NCBI GenBank assembly: GCA_023411615.1
Contig: JAEYOR010000011.1
Span: 1 to 14,039 of the forward strand
Origin: Actinomycetes bacterium
GTDB lineage: Bacteria; Actinomycetota; Actinomycetes; Actinomycetales; Demequinaceae
Direction of reading: 5' to 3'
Length of the DNA stretch: 14,039 bases
Below, one piece after another: positions 1 through 6,871 of this stretch. Under the pieces are notes generated by a model. The model worked only from the letters and a program-made list of their open reading frames with translations, had not been told where the DNA came from and searched no databases. The translations under genes were made by a program, and so were the position numbers. Within the stretch, counting starts at the first letter, position 1; every line of letters starts with the position of its first letter.

Positions 1-170
1 CCTGCCAACATGCCCATGGGTTGCTGCGTTTGCTGCTGTCTGTAGAGCGCTGCCGCGCACGCCCGTACGACGGGTGAGCATGCGCCAGCGCTCGCCCCGG
101 AATCACCACTCGATTCGCCTGCGTTCATACGCATCACCATGTACCCAACTCATGAAGAGGAAGAAAACTA
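1..170 (+). promoter_or_regulatory. Leader region upstream of cysK
   Basis: No gene is supported here, and the short open frames look non-coding. Just before the cysK ATG there is a purine-rich ribosome binding site, AGAGGAAG, at about 155-162. Two small dyads are visible: CCCGT/ACGGG at 62-66 and 70-74, and TGCGT-TCAT-ACGCA at 120-133. The second sits about 40 bases before the start codon and could be an operator or a short leader hairpin, but five-base arms occur easily by chance at this GC content. I see no convincing -35/-10 pair and cannot tell where transcription starts. Confidence 0.3.
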
Positions 171-1106
171 ATGGCCCGCATTTACGACGACGCCACTCAG
201 CTCATCGGCAACACCCCGCTCGTCCGCATCAATAAGCTCAACGAGGGCTCCGGCGCCACCGTGCTCGCCAAGCTCGAGTTCTACAACCCCGCCAACTCCG
301 TGAAGGACCGCATCGGTGTGTCAATCATCGACGCTGCGGAGCGCGAGGGCGCCCTCAAGCCGGGCGGAACCATCGTCGAGGCGACGTCAGGCAACACGGG
401 CATCGCGCTCGCCTTCGTTGGCGCTGCGCGTGGTTACAAGGTTGTTCTCACGATGCCCGAGACGATGTCCAAGGAGCGCCGCGCTCTGCTGCGTGCCTAT
501 GGCGCGGAGCTGGTCCTTACCCCTGGTCCCGAAGGCATGAGGGGCGCCGTCGAGGCGGCCAACAAGATTGCCGAGGAGCGTCCCGGCTCCGTTCTTGCAC
601 GCCAGTTCGCCAATGCGGCCAACCCGGAGATCCACCGCAACACGACGGCGGAAGAGATCTGGAATGACACGGACGGCGAGGTTGACATTTTTGTCGCCGG
701 GATCGGCACGGGCGGCACCATTACGGGTGTGGGCGAGGTCCTCAAGGCGCGCAAGCCTGGTGTCCAGATCATCGCGGTGGAGCCTGCTGAAAGCCCCATT
801 CTCAATGGCGGTCAGCCTGGTCCGCACAAGATCCAGGGCCTCGGCGCCAACTTTGTCCCTGAGATTCTCAACACCGAAATTTACGACGAGGTCATCGACA
901 TTGACTCGGAGACCGCAATCGCGACAGCCCGTGCGGCAGCACGCCAGGAAGGTCTCCTTGTGGGCATCTCCTCCGGCGCCGCGATCGCCGCTGCGGTGCA
1001 GGTGGCGAAGCGCCCCGAGAACGCTGGCAAGACCATCGTCACCGTCATTCCGTCCTTCGGTGAGCGCTACCTCAGCTCGATCCTCTACGCGGACTTGATG
1101 GACTAA
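171..1106 (+). CDS. cysK: Cysteine synthase A (O-acetylserine sulfhydrylase)
   Basis: PLP-dependent enzyme that makes L-cysteine from O-acetyl-L-serine and sulfide in the cytoplasm, the last step of sulfur assimilation. The 311-residue length is normal for the family. The signature motifs are in order: the PLP lysine K45 in NSVKDR (43-47 region), the substrate loop TSGNTG (72-77), the PLP phosphate-binding loop GTGGT (179-183), the ISSGA motif (266-270) whose serine lies near the pyridine nitrogen, and the C-terminal GERYLSS (297-303). The ATG is preceded by AGAGGAAG. The next gene, 50 bases downstream on the same strand, is cysE, which makes the substrate, so the two are almost certainly one operon. 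CysM or cystathionine beta-synthase-like paralogues are less likely given the TSGNTG loop, the length and the cysE partner. Confidence 0.96.
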   Translation: MARIYDDATQLIGNTPLVRINKLNEGSGATVLAKLEFYNPANSVKDRIGVSIIDAAEREGALKPGGTIVEATSGNTGIALAFVGAARGYKVVLTMPETMSKERRALLRAYGAELVLTPGPEGMRGAVEAANKIAEERPGSVLARQFANAANPEIHRNTTAEEIWNDTDGEVDIFVAGIGTGGTITGVGEVLKARKPGVQIIAVEPAESPILNGGQPGPHKIQGLGANFVPEILNTEIYDEVIDIDSETAIATARAAARQEGLLVGISSGAAIAAAVQVAKRPENAGKTIVTVIPSFGERYLSSILYADLMD

Positions 1107-1108
1107 AT

Positions 1109-1148
1109 CCGGGCGTGATGACGCTCACTTAGTAGTGACGCCACCCGG
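1109..1148 (+). promoter_or_regulatory. Dyads between cysK and cysE overlapping the cysE ribosome binding site
   Basis: The 50-base gap between cysK and cysE can fold in several ways. CCGGG at 1109-1113 can pair with CCCGG at 1144-1148. GGCGT at 1112-1116 can pair with ACGCC at 1138-1142. A small internal hairpin TCACT-TAGT-AGTGA lies at 1125-1138. The right arm of the outer pair overlaps the GGAGG ribosome binding site of cysE (1147-1151). The fold could tune cysE translation or protect the cysK 3' end. There is no U tract, so a strong terminator is unlikely. The pairing is visible; a regulatory role is inference. Confidence 0.35.
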
Positions 1149-1156
1149 AGGTACTA

Positions 1157-1801
1157 ATGACAGAGAAACTCTCAGCATGGGCACTCGCCCGCGAGGACAT
1201 CCGCACGGCCAGGGACCGCGACCCCGCCTGCCCCTCGGCCTTTATGGTTGCACTCAGTTACCAGGGAGTTCACGCTGTGTGGTACCACCGGGTGGCAAAC
1301 CGCTTGTGGCGCGCCGGCCGCCACAACATCGCGCGGTTGCTGTCACAGTTGGCACGCCGACGCACGGGCATCGAGATACACCCCGGCGCCCAGATTGGCC
1401 GGCGCCTCTTTATTGACCACGGCATGGGCGTCGTCATCGGTGAGACGGCCGTGGTGGGCACCGACGTGCTCCTCTTCCACGGCGTGACACTTGGTGGAAC
1501 AAGCATGTCTCACGGCAAGCGCCATCCGACCATTGGGGACCGCGTGGTCGTCGGTGCGGGCGCCAAGATTCTTGGCCCTGTTTATGTCGGTTCCGACGCT
1601 CGCATCGGCGCAAACGCGGTAGTGGTGAAGGACGTGCCAAATGCGGCCACGGCCGTTGGCATCCCTGCCGTCATCCGCGAACGCCCCAAGCCTGTTGAAG
1701 CGCACACAGCCGCCTCATCAGTTGACGACGGCGATGCTCATCAACACGTGCACGGCGCCGGATCACAGGAGAACTTCGAACCCGCGATGTACTACATCTA
1801 G
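1157..1801 (+). CDS. cysE: Serine O-acetyltransferase
   Basis: Transfers acetyl from acetyl-CoA to L-serine, making O-acetylserine for CysK; this is the committed step of cysteine synthesis and is usually feedback-inhibited by cysteine. The protein has 214 residues, the short form common in Gram-positive bacteria. An N-terminal helical part (about 1-68) with the conserved RDP (21-23) is followed by the left-handed beta-helix of hexapeptide repeats (about 70-172). Visible motifs are HPGAQIG (75-81), IDHG with the expected catalytic His88, VIGETAVVG (93-101), LGGT (112-115) and GAGAKILG (133-140). A flexible His- and acidic-rich tail (about 178-205) ends in MYYI; the terminal isoleucine is the residue that inserts into the CysK active site in known cysteine synthase complexes. 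A perfect GGAGG lies five bases before the ATG. The gene follows cysK in the same transcript direction. Confidence 0.96.
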   Translation: MTEKLSAWALAREDIRTARDRDPACPSAFMVALSYQGVHAVWYHRVANRLWRAGRHNIARLLSQLARRRTGIEIHPGAQIGRRLFIDHGMGVVIGETAVVGTDVLLFHGVTLGGTSMSHGKRHPTIGDRVVVGAGAKILGPVYVGSDARIGANAVVVKDVPNAATAVGIPAVIRERPKPVEAHTAASSVDDGDAHQHVHGAGSQENFEPAMYYI

Positions 1802-1847
1802 GTTCGCGGCACTCCCGATCACCGGCGCCTGGCGTCGTGGGGCCCGC

Positions 1848-2348
1848 CTACGCGGTGGTCGCCCGCAACATCCACGCAGTCTTCTCGTGCGCAGCAAGGC
1901 GCGCCGTAATGAGATCGGCCGTCGCAGCGTCGTCCGCTTCCTCCGCGACGTCCACGAGCGGGCGCAAGACCCGTGCGAGCGCCTCGTGGTCAGCGACGAG
2001 GTTCTTCACCATCGTGTCGGCGTCGTCGGCCGGTTCATAGTCCTTGATGGTCGCGAGTTCCTGGAACTCCTTGAAGGACCCCGGTGCGAGTGCACCCAAA
2101 GCGCGCATGCGCTCGGCGAGTTCGTCGGCAGCGGCTCGCAACTCGATGTACTGCTCCTCGAACATCTCGTGGAGTGAGTGGAAGTTGGGGCCCACCACAT
2201 TCCAGTGATAGCCCTGCGTCTTTACGTACAGCGTGAAGGTCTCGGCGACTGCTTGCGCCAAGCCGGTGTTGATCTTCTTGAGGTCGGTGGACTTGAGACC
2301 GATCTCGGGCTCTCCCAGGGTTTCTGGCGCCTCGGCTGTCTTGGCCAT
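1848..2348 (-). CDS. dps: Dps-family DNA-binding / ferroxidase protein
   Basis: Ferritin-like protein expected to form a 12-subunit shell that oxidises and stores iron using peroxide, protecting DNA in starvation or oxidative stress. Length is 166 residues. The Dps signature is clear: GYHWNVVGPNFHSLHE (46-61), then DELAER (75-80). Likely ferroxidase ligands at the subunit interface are His48, His60, Asp75 and Glu79, as in the Listeria-type enzymes. An N-terminal tail of about 20 residues is acidic rather than lysine-rich, so direct DNA binding through that tail is uncertain; the storage and antioxidant role is safer. The ATG is preceded by a long purine run rich in GGAAGG. It converges with cysE (46-base gap without a clear terminator) and diverges from the CoA-binding protein gene across a spacer with several dyads. 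MrgA or other Dps paralogue names are equally possible. Confidence 0.93.
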   Translation of the reverse strand: MAKTAEAPETLGEPEIGLKSTDLKKINTGLAQAVAETFTLYVKTQGYHWNVVGPNFHSLHEMFEEQYIELRAAADELAERMRALGALAPGSFKEFQELATIKDYEPADDADTMVKNLVADHEALARVLRPLVDVAEEADDAATADLITARLAAHEKTAWMLRATTA

Positions 2349-2527
2349 CCTTCTTCCTTCCTTTCCTCATCTCAACGTGGTTCCAGCGATGGACCGTCAT
2401 GGGCTCGGCCATGAGCCAAGTCGGCCCATACTGGTAGCGAGAACACGGTGCACCATCGTGTGATTCCACTGTGGCCACTTCCTCGTGCAATTGGAATGGC
2501 CCTTCAGTCCCAGGAGTTGACCCCCAT
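2349..2527. promoter_or_regulatory. Divergent spacer between dps and the CoA-binding protein gene
   Basis: This 179-base spacer must carry promoters in both directions. I see no clear -35/-10 pair. Symmetric elements cluster about 50-110 bases upstream of dps: GGCTC/GAGCC (2402-2406 and 2413-2417), ATGGGC/GCCCAT (2399-2404 and 2424-2429), and the perfect octamer GGTGCACC (2447-2454). These are candidates for repressor or activator sites of a stress-regulated dps promoter, but none matches an IdeR/DtxR-type iron box that I recognise. AGGAG at 2512-2516 serves the + strand gene that starts at 2528. Confidence 0.3.
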
Positions 2528-3019
2528 ATGGACACCTTCGATGCAGAGCCGGAAGCCTGCCCGATGCCCCTGCCCACTCAGGCCCCGCCGGATGAGGAAC
2601 TTGCCCTCATCCTCGCTCGCTCACGCGCTGTAGCCATCGTCGGCGCCTCTCCGCGGCCCACTCGCACATCGCACGCCATTGCGACGTGGCTCATGGAGAA
2701 CACACGGTACGAAGTGTTCTTGGTCAATCCAATGGCGGGGGATGCGGACATCGAGGGGCATGGCTTTTACGCCGATCTGCGGGATGTCCCGGTGACGCCC
2801 GACATCGTCGTCGCCTTCCGGCGTTCCGAAGACATTCCGCCGGTGGCGGACGCGGCTATCGCTTGTGACGCGGCGGCCTTGTGGATGCAACTCGGCATTG
2901 AGAACGAACAAGCGGCGGCGCTCGCCCGTGCCGCAGGACTCGACGTCATTCAGAACCGTTGTATCAAGGTTGAATACGCGAGGTTGAAGAACGAGATCGA
3001 CGCGCTTCGCGCTCCGTAA
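2528..3019 (+). CDS. CoA-binding protein, YccU-like
   Basis: Small Rossmann-fold protein of the CoA-binding family related to the CoA-binding domain of succinyl-CoA synthetase and to E. coli YccU. The cellular role of the family is not established. From the chosen start it has 163 residues. Motifs fit the family: VAIVGAS (35-41) as the nucleotide-binding loop, FLVNP (64-68), DIVVAFRRSED (92-102), LWMQLGI (118-124) and NRCIKVEY (143-150), which contains the usual conserved cysteine. I chose the ATG at 2528 because AGGAG lies 11 bases upstream. An in-frame GTG at 2471 would add 19 residues but has no ribosome binding site and lies before the conserved fold. The Eis-like gene follows 66 bases downstream on the same strand and may be co-transcribed; a CCCGCGCGGG palindrome (3047-3056) lies in that gap. 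Confidence 0.88.
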   Translation: MDTFDAEPEACPMPLPTQAPPDEELALILARSRAVAIVGASPRPTRTSHAIATWLMENTRYEVFLVNPMAGDADIEGHGFYADLRDVPVTPDIVVAFRRSEDIPPVADAAIACDAAALWMQLGIENEQAAALARAAGLDVIQNRCIKVEYARLKNEIDALRAP

Positions 3020-3085
3020 GCCTTTCTCGCTCTTGTCTGCAAGCGTCCCGCGCGGGGGCGGCATCCGCGTGCGAGGATTTGCTCT

Positions 3086-4336
3086 ATGAGCATTCCCGCT
3101 GGATATGAGGGCGTCGACCTCACGGAGGGTCGCCATCGCGAAGTTCTCGACGTTCTCGATTGGGGCTTCGCCAATCACATGCGCGCTGATGCGGTCGCGC
3201 TCACCGAGCACACCATTGACTGGTCTCGAGCACGGGGTGTCGAGTCCCGTCAAGGGGCCCACGCGGGCGCGCTCGCCGGGGTCCACAGTTCCTTCGCGTA
3301 TGGCATGCGGGTGCCCGGCGGCGGGACGGTGCCCACGTCTGGTCTCACCATCGTGAGCGTCCACCCCTCCCACCGACGCCGGGGGATCTTGCGGTCGATG
3401 ATTGCCGATCACTTTGCGCGATCGCGCGCTCGCGGCGAGCATGTCTCGTCACTCATTGCCGCGGAGACAGCCATTTACCAGCGTTTTGGCTACGCCTTGC
3501 CAGCTCCCTCTGCGCGCATCAAGCTACCTCGCGGCATGGACTTGCACGACGTTCCCGGCTCCGCGGAGCTCTCCGTACGACTCGAGACCGCGAACCTCGC
3601 CACGCATGCCGCTGCGGTGCGGGCTGTCCTGGCCCGCGACCCTCGCCCCGGGGCACATGCCTCGGTCAGCGATCCCATCCTCGCCGATCAGTTCACCGAT
3701 CCAGAGAGTCAACGCGGCAAGAACGAACTCCTCCGGATCGCGATTGTGGAGGACTCGGAGGGACCTGCCGCTTTCGCACTGTTCCAGCGCTCCCTCGACT
3801 GGGACACGACGGGGCCGAATGGGACGGGCACCGTACGGGGATGGTCGGCCGCGACCCCTGCGGCGGCGCATCGCTTGTGGTCGGTCTTGACGTCTTTCGA
3901 TCTCTTGACCGAGTTGGAGGTGAATTCCGTCGCGCTCGACGATCACATCATGCTGCTCGCGAAGGACCCACGTGTGTTGAAATCTCGCCTCATCGACAAG
4001 GTGTGGGTGCGTGTGCTTGATGTGCAGGGAGCACTCACGGCGAGGACCTACGCGAGCGACCTCACCGTGCGCATCGCCATTGATGACCCGCTTGTGAGCG
4101 CCAATGACCGCACGTGGGCGCTGACGGTTCGCGACGGTGTCGCCACGGTCTTCGAAACGGACGACGCTGCGGACCTGCGCCTCGATATTCGTACCTTGTC
4201 CGCCGTTTATTTGGGCGGCGTGACGCTCGCGCAGCTTGCGCACACCGGCTTGGTTGACGGGGAGCCTCACGCGATCGCGGCCATCTCGGCAGCGTTCCGA
4301 GGTGACCTCATGCCGGCAGGGACCTTCTACTTCTAA
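3086..4336 (+). CDS. Eis-like GNAT N-acetyltransferase
   Basis: Acetyl-CoA-dependent N-acetyltransferase of the Eis type, known in mycobacteria for acetylating aminoglycosides at several amines and for modifying host or bacterial amine substrates. The native substrate here is unknown. The 416 residues match the usual length (about 400). The first GNAT domain has the acetyl-CoA loop VHPSHRRRG (92-100) followed by ILRSM. IYQRFGY (130-136) matches the IYGRFGY of M. tuberculosis Eis, so Tyr131 aligns with its general acid Tyr126. A second degenerate GNAT-like part follows, then a C-terminal SCP2-like domain (about 310-410). The protein ends in FYF, so the terminal phenylalanine carboxylate that acts as general base in Eis is kept. 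GAGGA (3073-3077) precedes the ATG. It converges on rpiB across a hairpin. I leave the symbol empty because orthology to eis is not proven. Confidence 0.9.
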   Translation: MSIPAGYEGVDLTEGRHREVLDVLDWGFANHMRADAVALTEHTIDWSRARGVESRQGAHAGALAGVHSSFAYGMRVPGGGTVPTSGLTIVSVHPSHRRRGILRSMIADHFARSRARGEHVSSLIAAETAIYQRFGYALPAPSARIKLPRGMDLHDVPGSAELSVRLETANLATHAAAVRAVLARDPRPGAHASVSDPILADQFTDPESQRGKNELLRIAIVEDSEGPAAFALFQRSLDWDTTGPNGTGTVRGWSAATPAAAHRLWSVLTSFDLLTELEVNSVALDDHIMLLAKDPRVLKSRLIDKVWVRVLDVQGALTARTYASDLTVRIAIDDPLVSANDRTWALTVRDGVATVFETDDAADLRLDIRTLSAVYLGGVTLAQLAHTGLVDGEPHAIAAISAAFRGDLMPAGTFYF

Positions 4337-4373
4337 CCCGCCCCAGTGTCGGCCACGGAAAGGGGTCTATGCC

Positions 4374-4397
4374 CGGCGCGGCTTCTGCCCCGCGCCG
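4374..4397. terminator. Hairpin between the converging eis-like and rpiB genes
   Basis: A perfect eight-base stem, CGGCGCGG at 4374-4381 and CCGCGCCG at 4390-4397, encloses an eight-base loop. It begins one base past the rpiB stop codon and 37 bases past the stop of the acetyltransferase gene. It lacks a U tract on either strand, which is common for terminators in high-GC actinobacteria. It is placed to end both transcripts. Confidence 0.6.
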
Positions 4398-4398
4398 T

Positions 4399-4851
4399 CT
4401 AGGCTCGGCGCGCCTCGTACTCGCTCATCTGATCAATACGGCGCTGGTGGCGCTCATCGCCGCTGAAGGGCGTCGCAATGAAGGCGTCGACAATCGCGGT
4501 CGCCTCCTCGGCAGTGTGCATGCGCGCGCCCACGGAGACCACCTGCGCGTTGTTGTGCTGACGGGCCAACTGAGCAGTCTCCACGCTCCACGCAAGAGCG
4601 GCGCGGATTCCGGTGACCCGGTTTGCCGCCAACTGCTCGCCGTTGCCCGAGCCGCCAATGACCACTCCAAGCGACTCGGCGTCATCCCGAACCGCCTCGG
4701 CTGCGGCAATGCAGAACGCGGGATAGTCGTCGAGAGCGTCGTACTCATGTGCACCGTGGTCCGTCACCTCGTGGCCACTCGCCCGTAGGTGGGCAACGAG
4801 GTGCTCCTTGAACTCAAAGCCGGCGTGGTCGGTTGCAACATGAATCCGCAT
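4399..4851 (-). CDS. rpiB: Ribose 5-phosphate isomerase B
   Basis: Interconverts ribose 5-phosphate and ribulose 5-phosphate in the non-oxidative pentose phosphate pathway; cytoplasmic, normally a dimer or tetramer. The 150-residue protein shows the LacA/RpiB fold: ATDHAGFEFKEH (6-17) with Asp8 and His9 for phosphate and sugar contacts, DDYPAFCIAAA (41-51), GGSGNGEQLAANRV (66-79) and RMHT, then HQRRID near the end. It is of the mycobacterial type, with serine in GGSGNGE where E. coli RpiB has its catalytic cysteine; Glu72 is the expected base, as in M. tuberculosis. The start at 4851 gives the canonical MRIHVATDHAG opening. The same frame stays open to 4971, but that part overlaps the divergent peptidase gene and is unlike the family. 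There is no ribosome binding site; a -10-like hexamer six bases upstream suggests a leaderless mRNA. Confidence 0.95.
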   Translation of the reverse strand: MRIHVATDHAGFEFKEHLVAHLRASGHEVTDHGAHEYDALDDYPAFCIAAAEAVRDDAESLGVVIGGSGNGEQLAANRVTGIRAALAWSVETAQLARQHNNAQVVSVGARMHTAEEATAIVDAFIATPFSGDERHQRRIDQMSEYEARRA

Positions 4852-4857
4852 AGCGCC

Positions 4858-4863
4858 ATTGTG
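4858..4863 (-). promoter_or_regulatory. Possible -10 element of a leaderless rpiB transcript
   Basis: Read on the - strand this is CACAAT, followed by exactly six bases and then the rpiB ATG. No Shine-Dalgarno sequence is present, which fits initiation of transcription at or next to the start codon. I see no convincing -35 element. The same spacing recurs at two other genes in the window. Confidence 0.4.
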
Positions 4864-4912
4864 CCAGCCACGCCGGGAGCGAACGGCGCCAAGTAGGGCC
4901 CGGCGCGCACCA

Positions 4913-4918
4913 TAGGGT
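4913..4918 (+). promoter_or_regulatory. Possible -10 element of the M13 peptidase gene
   Basis: TAGGGT fits the actinobacterial -10 pattern TANNNT and is followed by six bases (GAGGTC) and the ATG of the peptidase. This is the spacing expected for a leaderless transcript. GAGG within those six bases could also act as a ribosome binding site if transcription started further upstream, so both readings remain open. No clear -35 is visible. Confidence 0.45.
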
Positions 4919-4924
4919 GAGGTC

Positions 4925-6871
4925 ATGACGGATTCAGCCCCTTCGATCGATCCGGCCGCGTTCTCCCCCACCGTCCGGCCCCAGGATGACTTCTTCCGCT
5001 ACGTCAACGGACCGTGGCTTGACACCCATAAGATCCCTGACGACCGCGCCGCTGATGGCAGCTTCCACCGCCTTCACGACGAGGCGGAGAAGCATGTGCG
5101 CGTCATCATTGAGGAGGCTGAGCCCACAACTTTGATCGGCGCGCTCTACGCGAGCTTCATGGACACTGATCGCGTGGACGCGTTGGGGATCGAGCCCCTC
5201 GCCGATGACCTCAGCCTCATCGCGAGCGCGCGCACTCACGACGAGTTCGCCGGCGTCATGGCCACATTGCAAAGCACGGGAGTCGGTGGCGCCATCGGCT
5301 TTGAGGTGTTCGCTGACAAGCTCAACCCTGACTCAAACGTCGTCTACCTTTTTCAATCTGGCATCGGCTTGCCCGACGAGGCCTTCTACCGTGAGGATGC
5401 TCACGAGCCGATCCGGGCGGCCTACATCGAGCACATCGACCGGATGGCTGCCCTCACTGGCGTGAACTTCACTGCCGCGGACGTGATGGCGGTTGAGACG
5501 GCCATCGCCGCCCACCATTGGGACGTGGTGAAGTCTCGCGAGGCCGACCTCACGCATAACCCGACGACGCTTGAGCGCCTCAGCCACGACGCTGCGGGCT
5601 TTCCCTGGCGCCTTTGGGCGGATGGGATTGGGCTCCCCGAGCAAGCACACGATCTGCTCATCGCGTATGAGCCGTCGTTCTTTGAGGGATTTGCTGCACT
5701 TTTCCGGGAGACGGACCTCGACCATTGGAAGCAGTGGTTGCGCTGGCGCGTTGTCGGCGCGCGTGCCGCATACCTCACTCAAGAGATCTCGCGTGCAAAC
5801 TTCGAGTTCTATGGCACCGTGCTCTCCGGCGCGCCCCAGCAGCGTGAGCGCTGGAAGCGTGGGGTGCAATTTGTTCAGAGTTGCGTGGGTGAGCTCGTGG
5901 GTCAGGAGTATGTGACTCGCCACTTCCCGCCTGCCTATAAGGCGCGCATGGATGAACTCGTCGAGCACCTCATCGAGGCGTACCGCGAGTCGATCACCAC
6001 TCTTGAATGGATGACTCCCCAGACCCGCCAGCGTGCCCTCACCAAGCTCTCGCAGTTCACGCCCAAGATCGGCTACCCCGACAAGTGGCGCGATTATTCA
6101 GGCCTTACCGCATCGGCCGCCGACCTCGTTGGCAACGTACGCGCCTCGTCGCGCTTTGACCTCGACTGGGAGTGGTCGAAGATCGGCAAGCCTGTAGACC
6201 GCACCGAATGGCTGATGACCCCGCAAACGGTCAATGCGTATTACCTGCAGACCGCTAATGAGATCGTGTTCCCCGCCGCGATTCTTCAGCCCCCGTTCTT
6301 CAACCCCGACGCCGACGATGCAGCCAACTTTGGCGGCATTGGCGCGGTGATCGGGCACGAGATCGGGCACGGTTTCGACGACCAGGGCTCGAAGTACGAC
6401 GGCACCGGCGCGCTAGAGAACTGGTGGACTGACGCCGACCGCGAGGCCTTCATGGAACGCGCGAACGTGCTGATCGAGCAGTACAACGAGTACTCGCCCG
6501 CACAGTTGCCCGATGACGTGAAGGTCAATGGTGCGCTCACTGTGGGAGAGAACATCGGCGACCTCGCAGGAGTGGAAATCGGCTTGCGAGCCTTGCGCAT
6601 CGCGGTTGGCCGGCCACTCGAGGAGTTGCCGCTCGTCGACGGACTCACCGCCGTCCAGCGCTACTTCATCGCGTATGCCCTCACCGAGCGGACCAAGCGC
6701 CGTGACGAGGCCGTGCGCACCCAGGTGGCCACAGATCCCCACTCGCCCGAAGAGTTCCGCATCAACGGCGTCGTGCGCAATATCGACGCGTGGTACGACG
6801 CATTCGGTGTGACAGAAAATGATGCGCTCTGGCTCGCACCCTCAGAGCGTGTGAGGATCTGGTCGTCCTAG
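4925..6871 (+). CDS. M13 family zinc metallopeptidase (PepO/neprilysin-like)
   Basis: Zinc endopeptidase of the neprilysin/PepO family, which cleaves small peptides of up to about 40-50 residues. The 648-residue length is typical. The N-terminal alpha-helical M13 domain (about 15-400) opens with RPQDDFFRYVNGPWL, the usual family start. NAYY (437-440) is the substrate-backbone binding motif. The zinc site is HEIGH (478-482) with Glu479 as base, and ENIGD (542-546) provides the third ligand Glu542 and Asp546. The protein ends in RVRIW plus two serines, the actinobacterial form of the family's C-terminal CxxW without the cysteine. There is no signal peptide or membrane anchor, so it is probably cytoplasmic and acts in peptide turnover. 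It diverges from rpiB across 73 bases. Its stop codon overlaps that of the converging SGNH gene in the bases CTAG. Confidence 0.95.
   Translation: MTDSAPSIDPAAFSPTVRPQDDFFRYVNGPWLDTHKIPDDRAADGSFHRLHDEAEKHVRVIIEEAEPTTLIGALYASFMDTDRVDALGIEPLADDLSLIASARTHDEFAGVMATLQSTGVGGAIGFEVFADKLNPDSNVVYLFQSGIGLPDEAFYREDAHEPIRAAYIEHIDRMAALTGVNFTAADVMAVETAIAAHHWDVVKSREADLTHNPTTLERLSHDAAGFPWRLWADGIGLPEQAHDLLIAYEPSFFEGFAALFRETDLDHWKQWLRWRVVGARAAYLTQEISRANFEFYGTVLSGAPQQRERWKRGVQFVQSCVGELVGQEYVTRHFPPAYKARMDELVEHLIEAYRESITTLEWMTPQTRQRALTKLSQFTPKIGYPDKWRDYSGLTASAADLVGNVRASSRFDLDWEWSKIGKPVDRTEWLMTPQTVNAYYLQTANEIVFPAAILQPPFFNPDADDAANFGGIGAVIGHEIGHGFDDQGSKYDGTGALENWWTDADREAFMERANVLIEQYNEYSPAQLPDDVKVNGALTVGENIGDLAGVEIGLRALRIAVGRPLEELPLVDGLTAVQRYFIAYALTERTKRRDEAVRTQVATDPHSPEEFRINGVVRNIDAWYDAFGVTENDALWLAPSERVRIWSS

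Noticed and set aside
1..60. TTGCTGCGTTTGCTGCTG stretch as a promoter or microsatellite
   Set aside because: The candidate -35 and -10 hexamers are only about 14 bases apart, and the trinucleotide pattern is too short to call a repeat.
1802..1847. Terminator between the converging cysE and dps genes
   Set aside because: Only weak four-base pairings such as GGCG/CGCC are visible, with no stable stem or U tract.
1641..2177. 178-codon + strand open frame crossing the cysE end and dps
   Set aside because: It overlaps two well supported genes in other frames, and its sequence is Arg/Pro-rich with no family signature.
2471..2527. GTG start giving the CoA-binding protein 19 more residues
   Set aside because: No ribosome binding site precedes it, while AGGAG precedes the ATG at 2528, and the extra residues lie outside the conserved fold.
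3047..3056. CCCGCGCGGG palindrome between the CoA-binding and Eis-like genes as a terminator
   Set aside because: A perfect palindrome this short leaves almost no loop, so it cannot form a strong hairpin; chance is likely in GC-rich DNA.
3524..4270. 248-codon - strand open frame opposite the Eis-like gene
   Set aside because: It is antisense to a gene with strong family motifs, is Arg/His-rich, and has no recognisable fold.
4852..4971. N-terminal extension of rpiB by 40 residues
   Set aside because: The extra residues precede the canonical MRIHVATDHAG opening, overlap the start of the divergent peptidase gene, and are unlike any RpiB.
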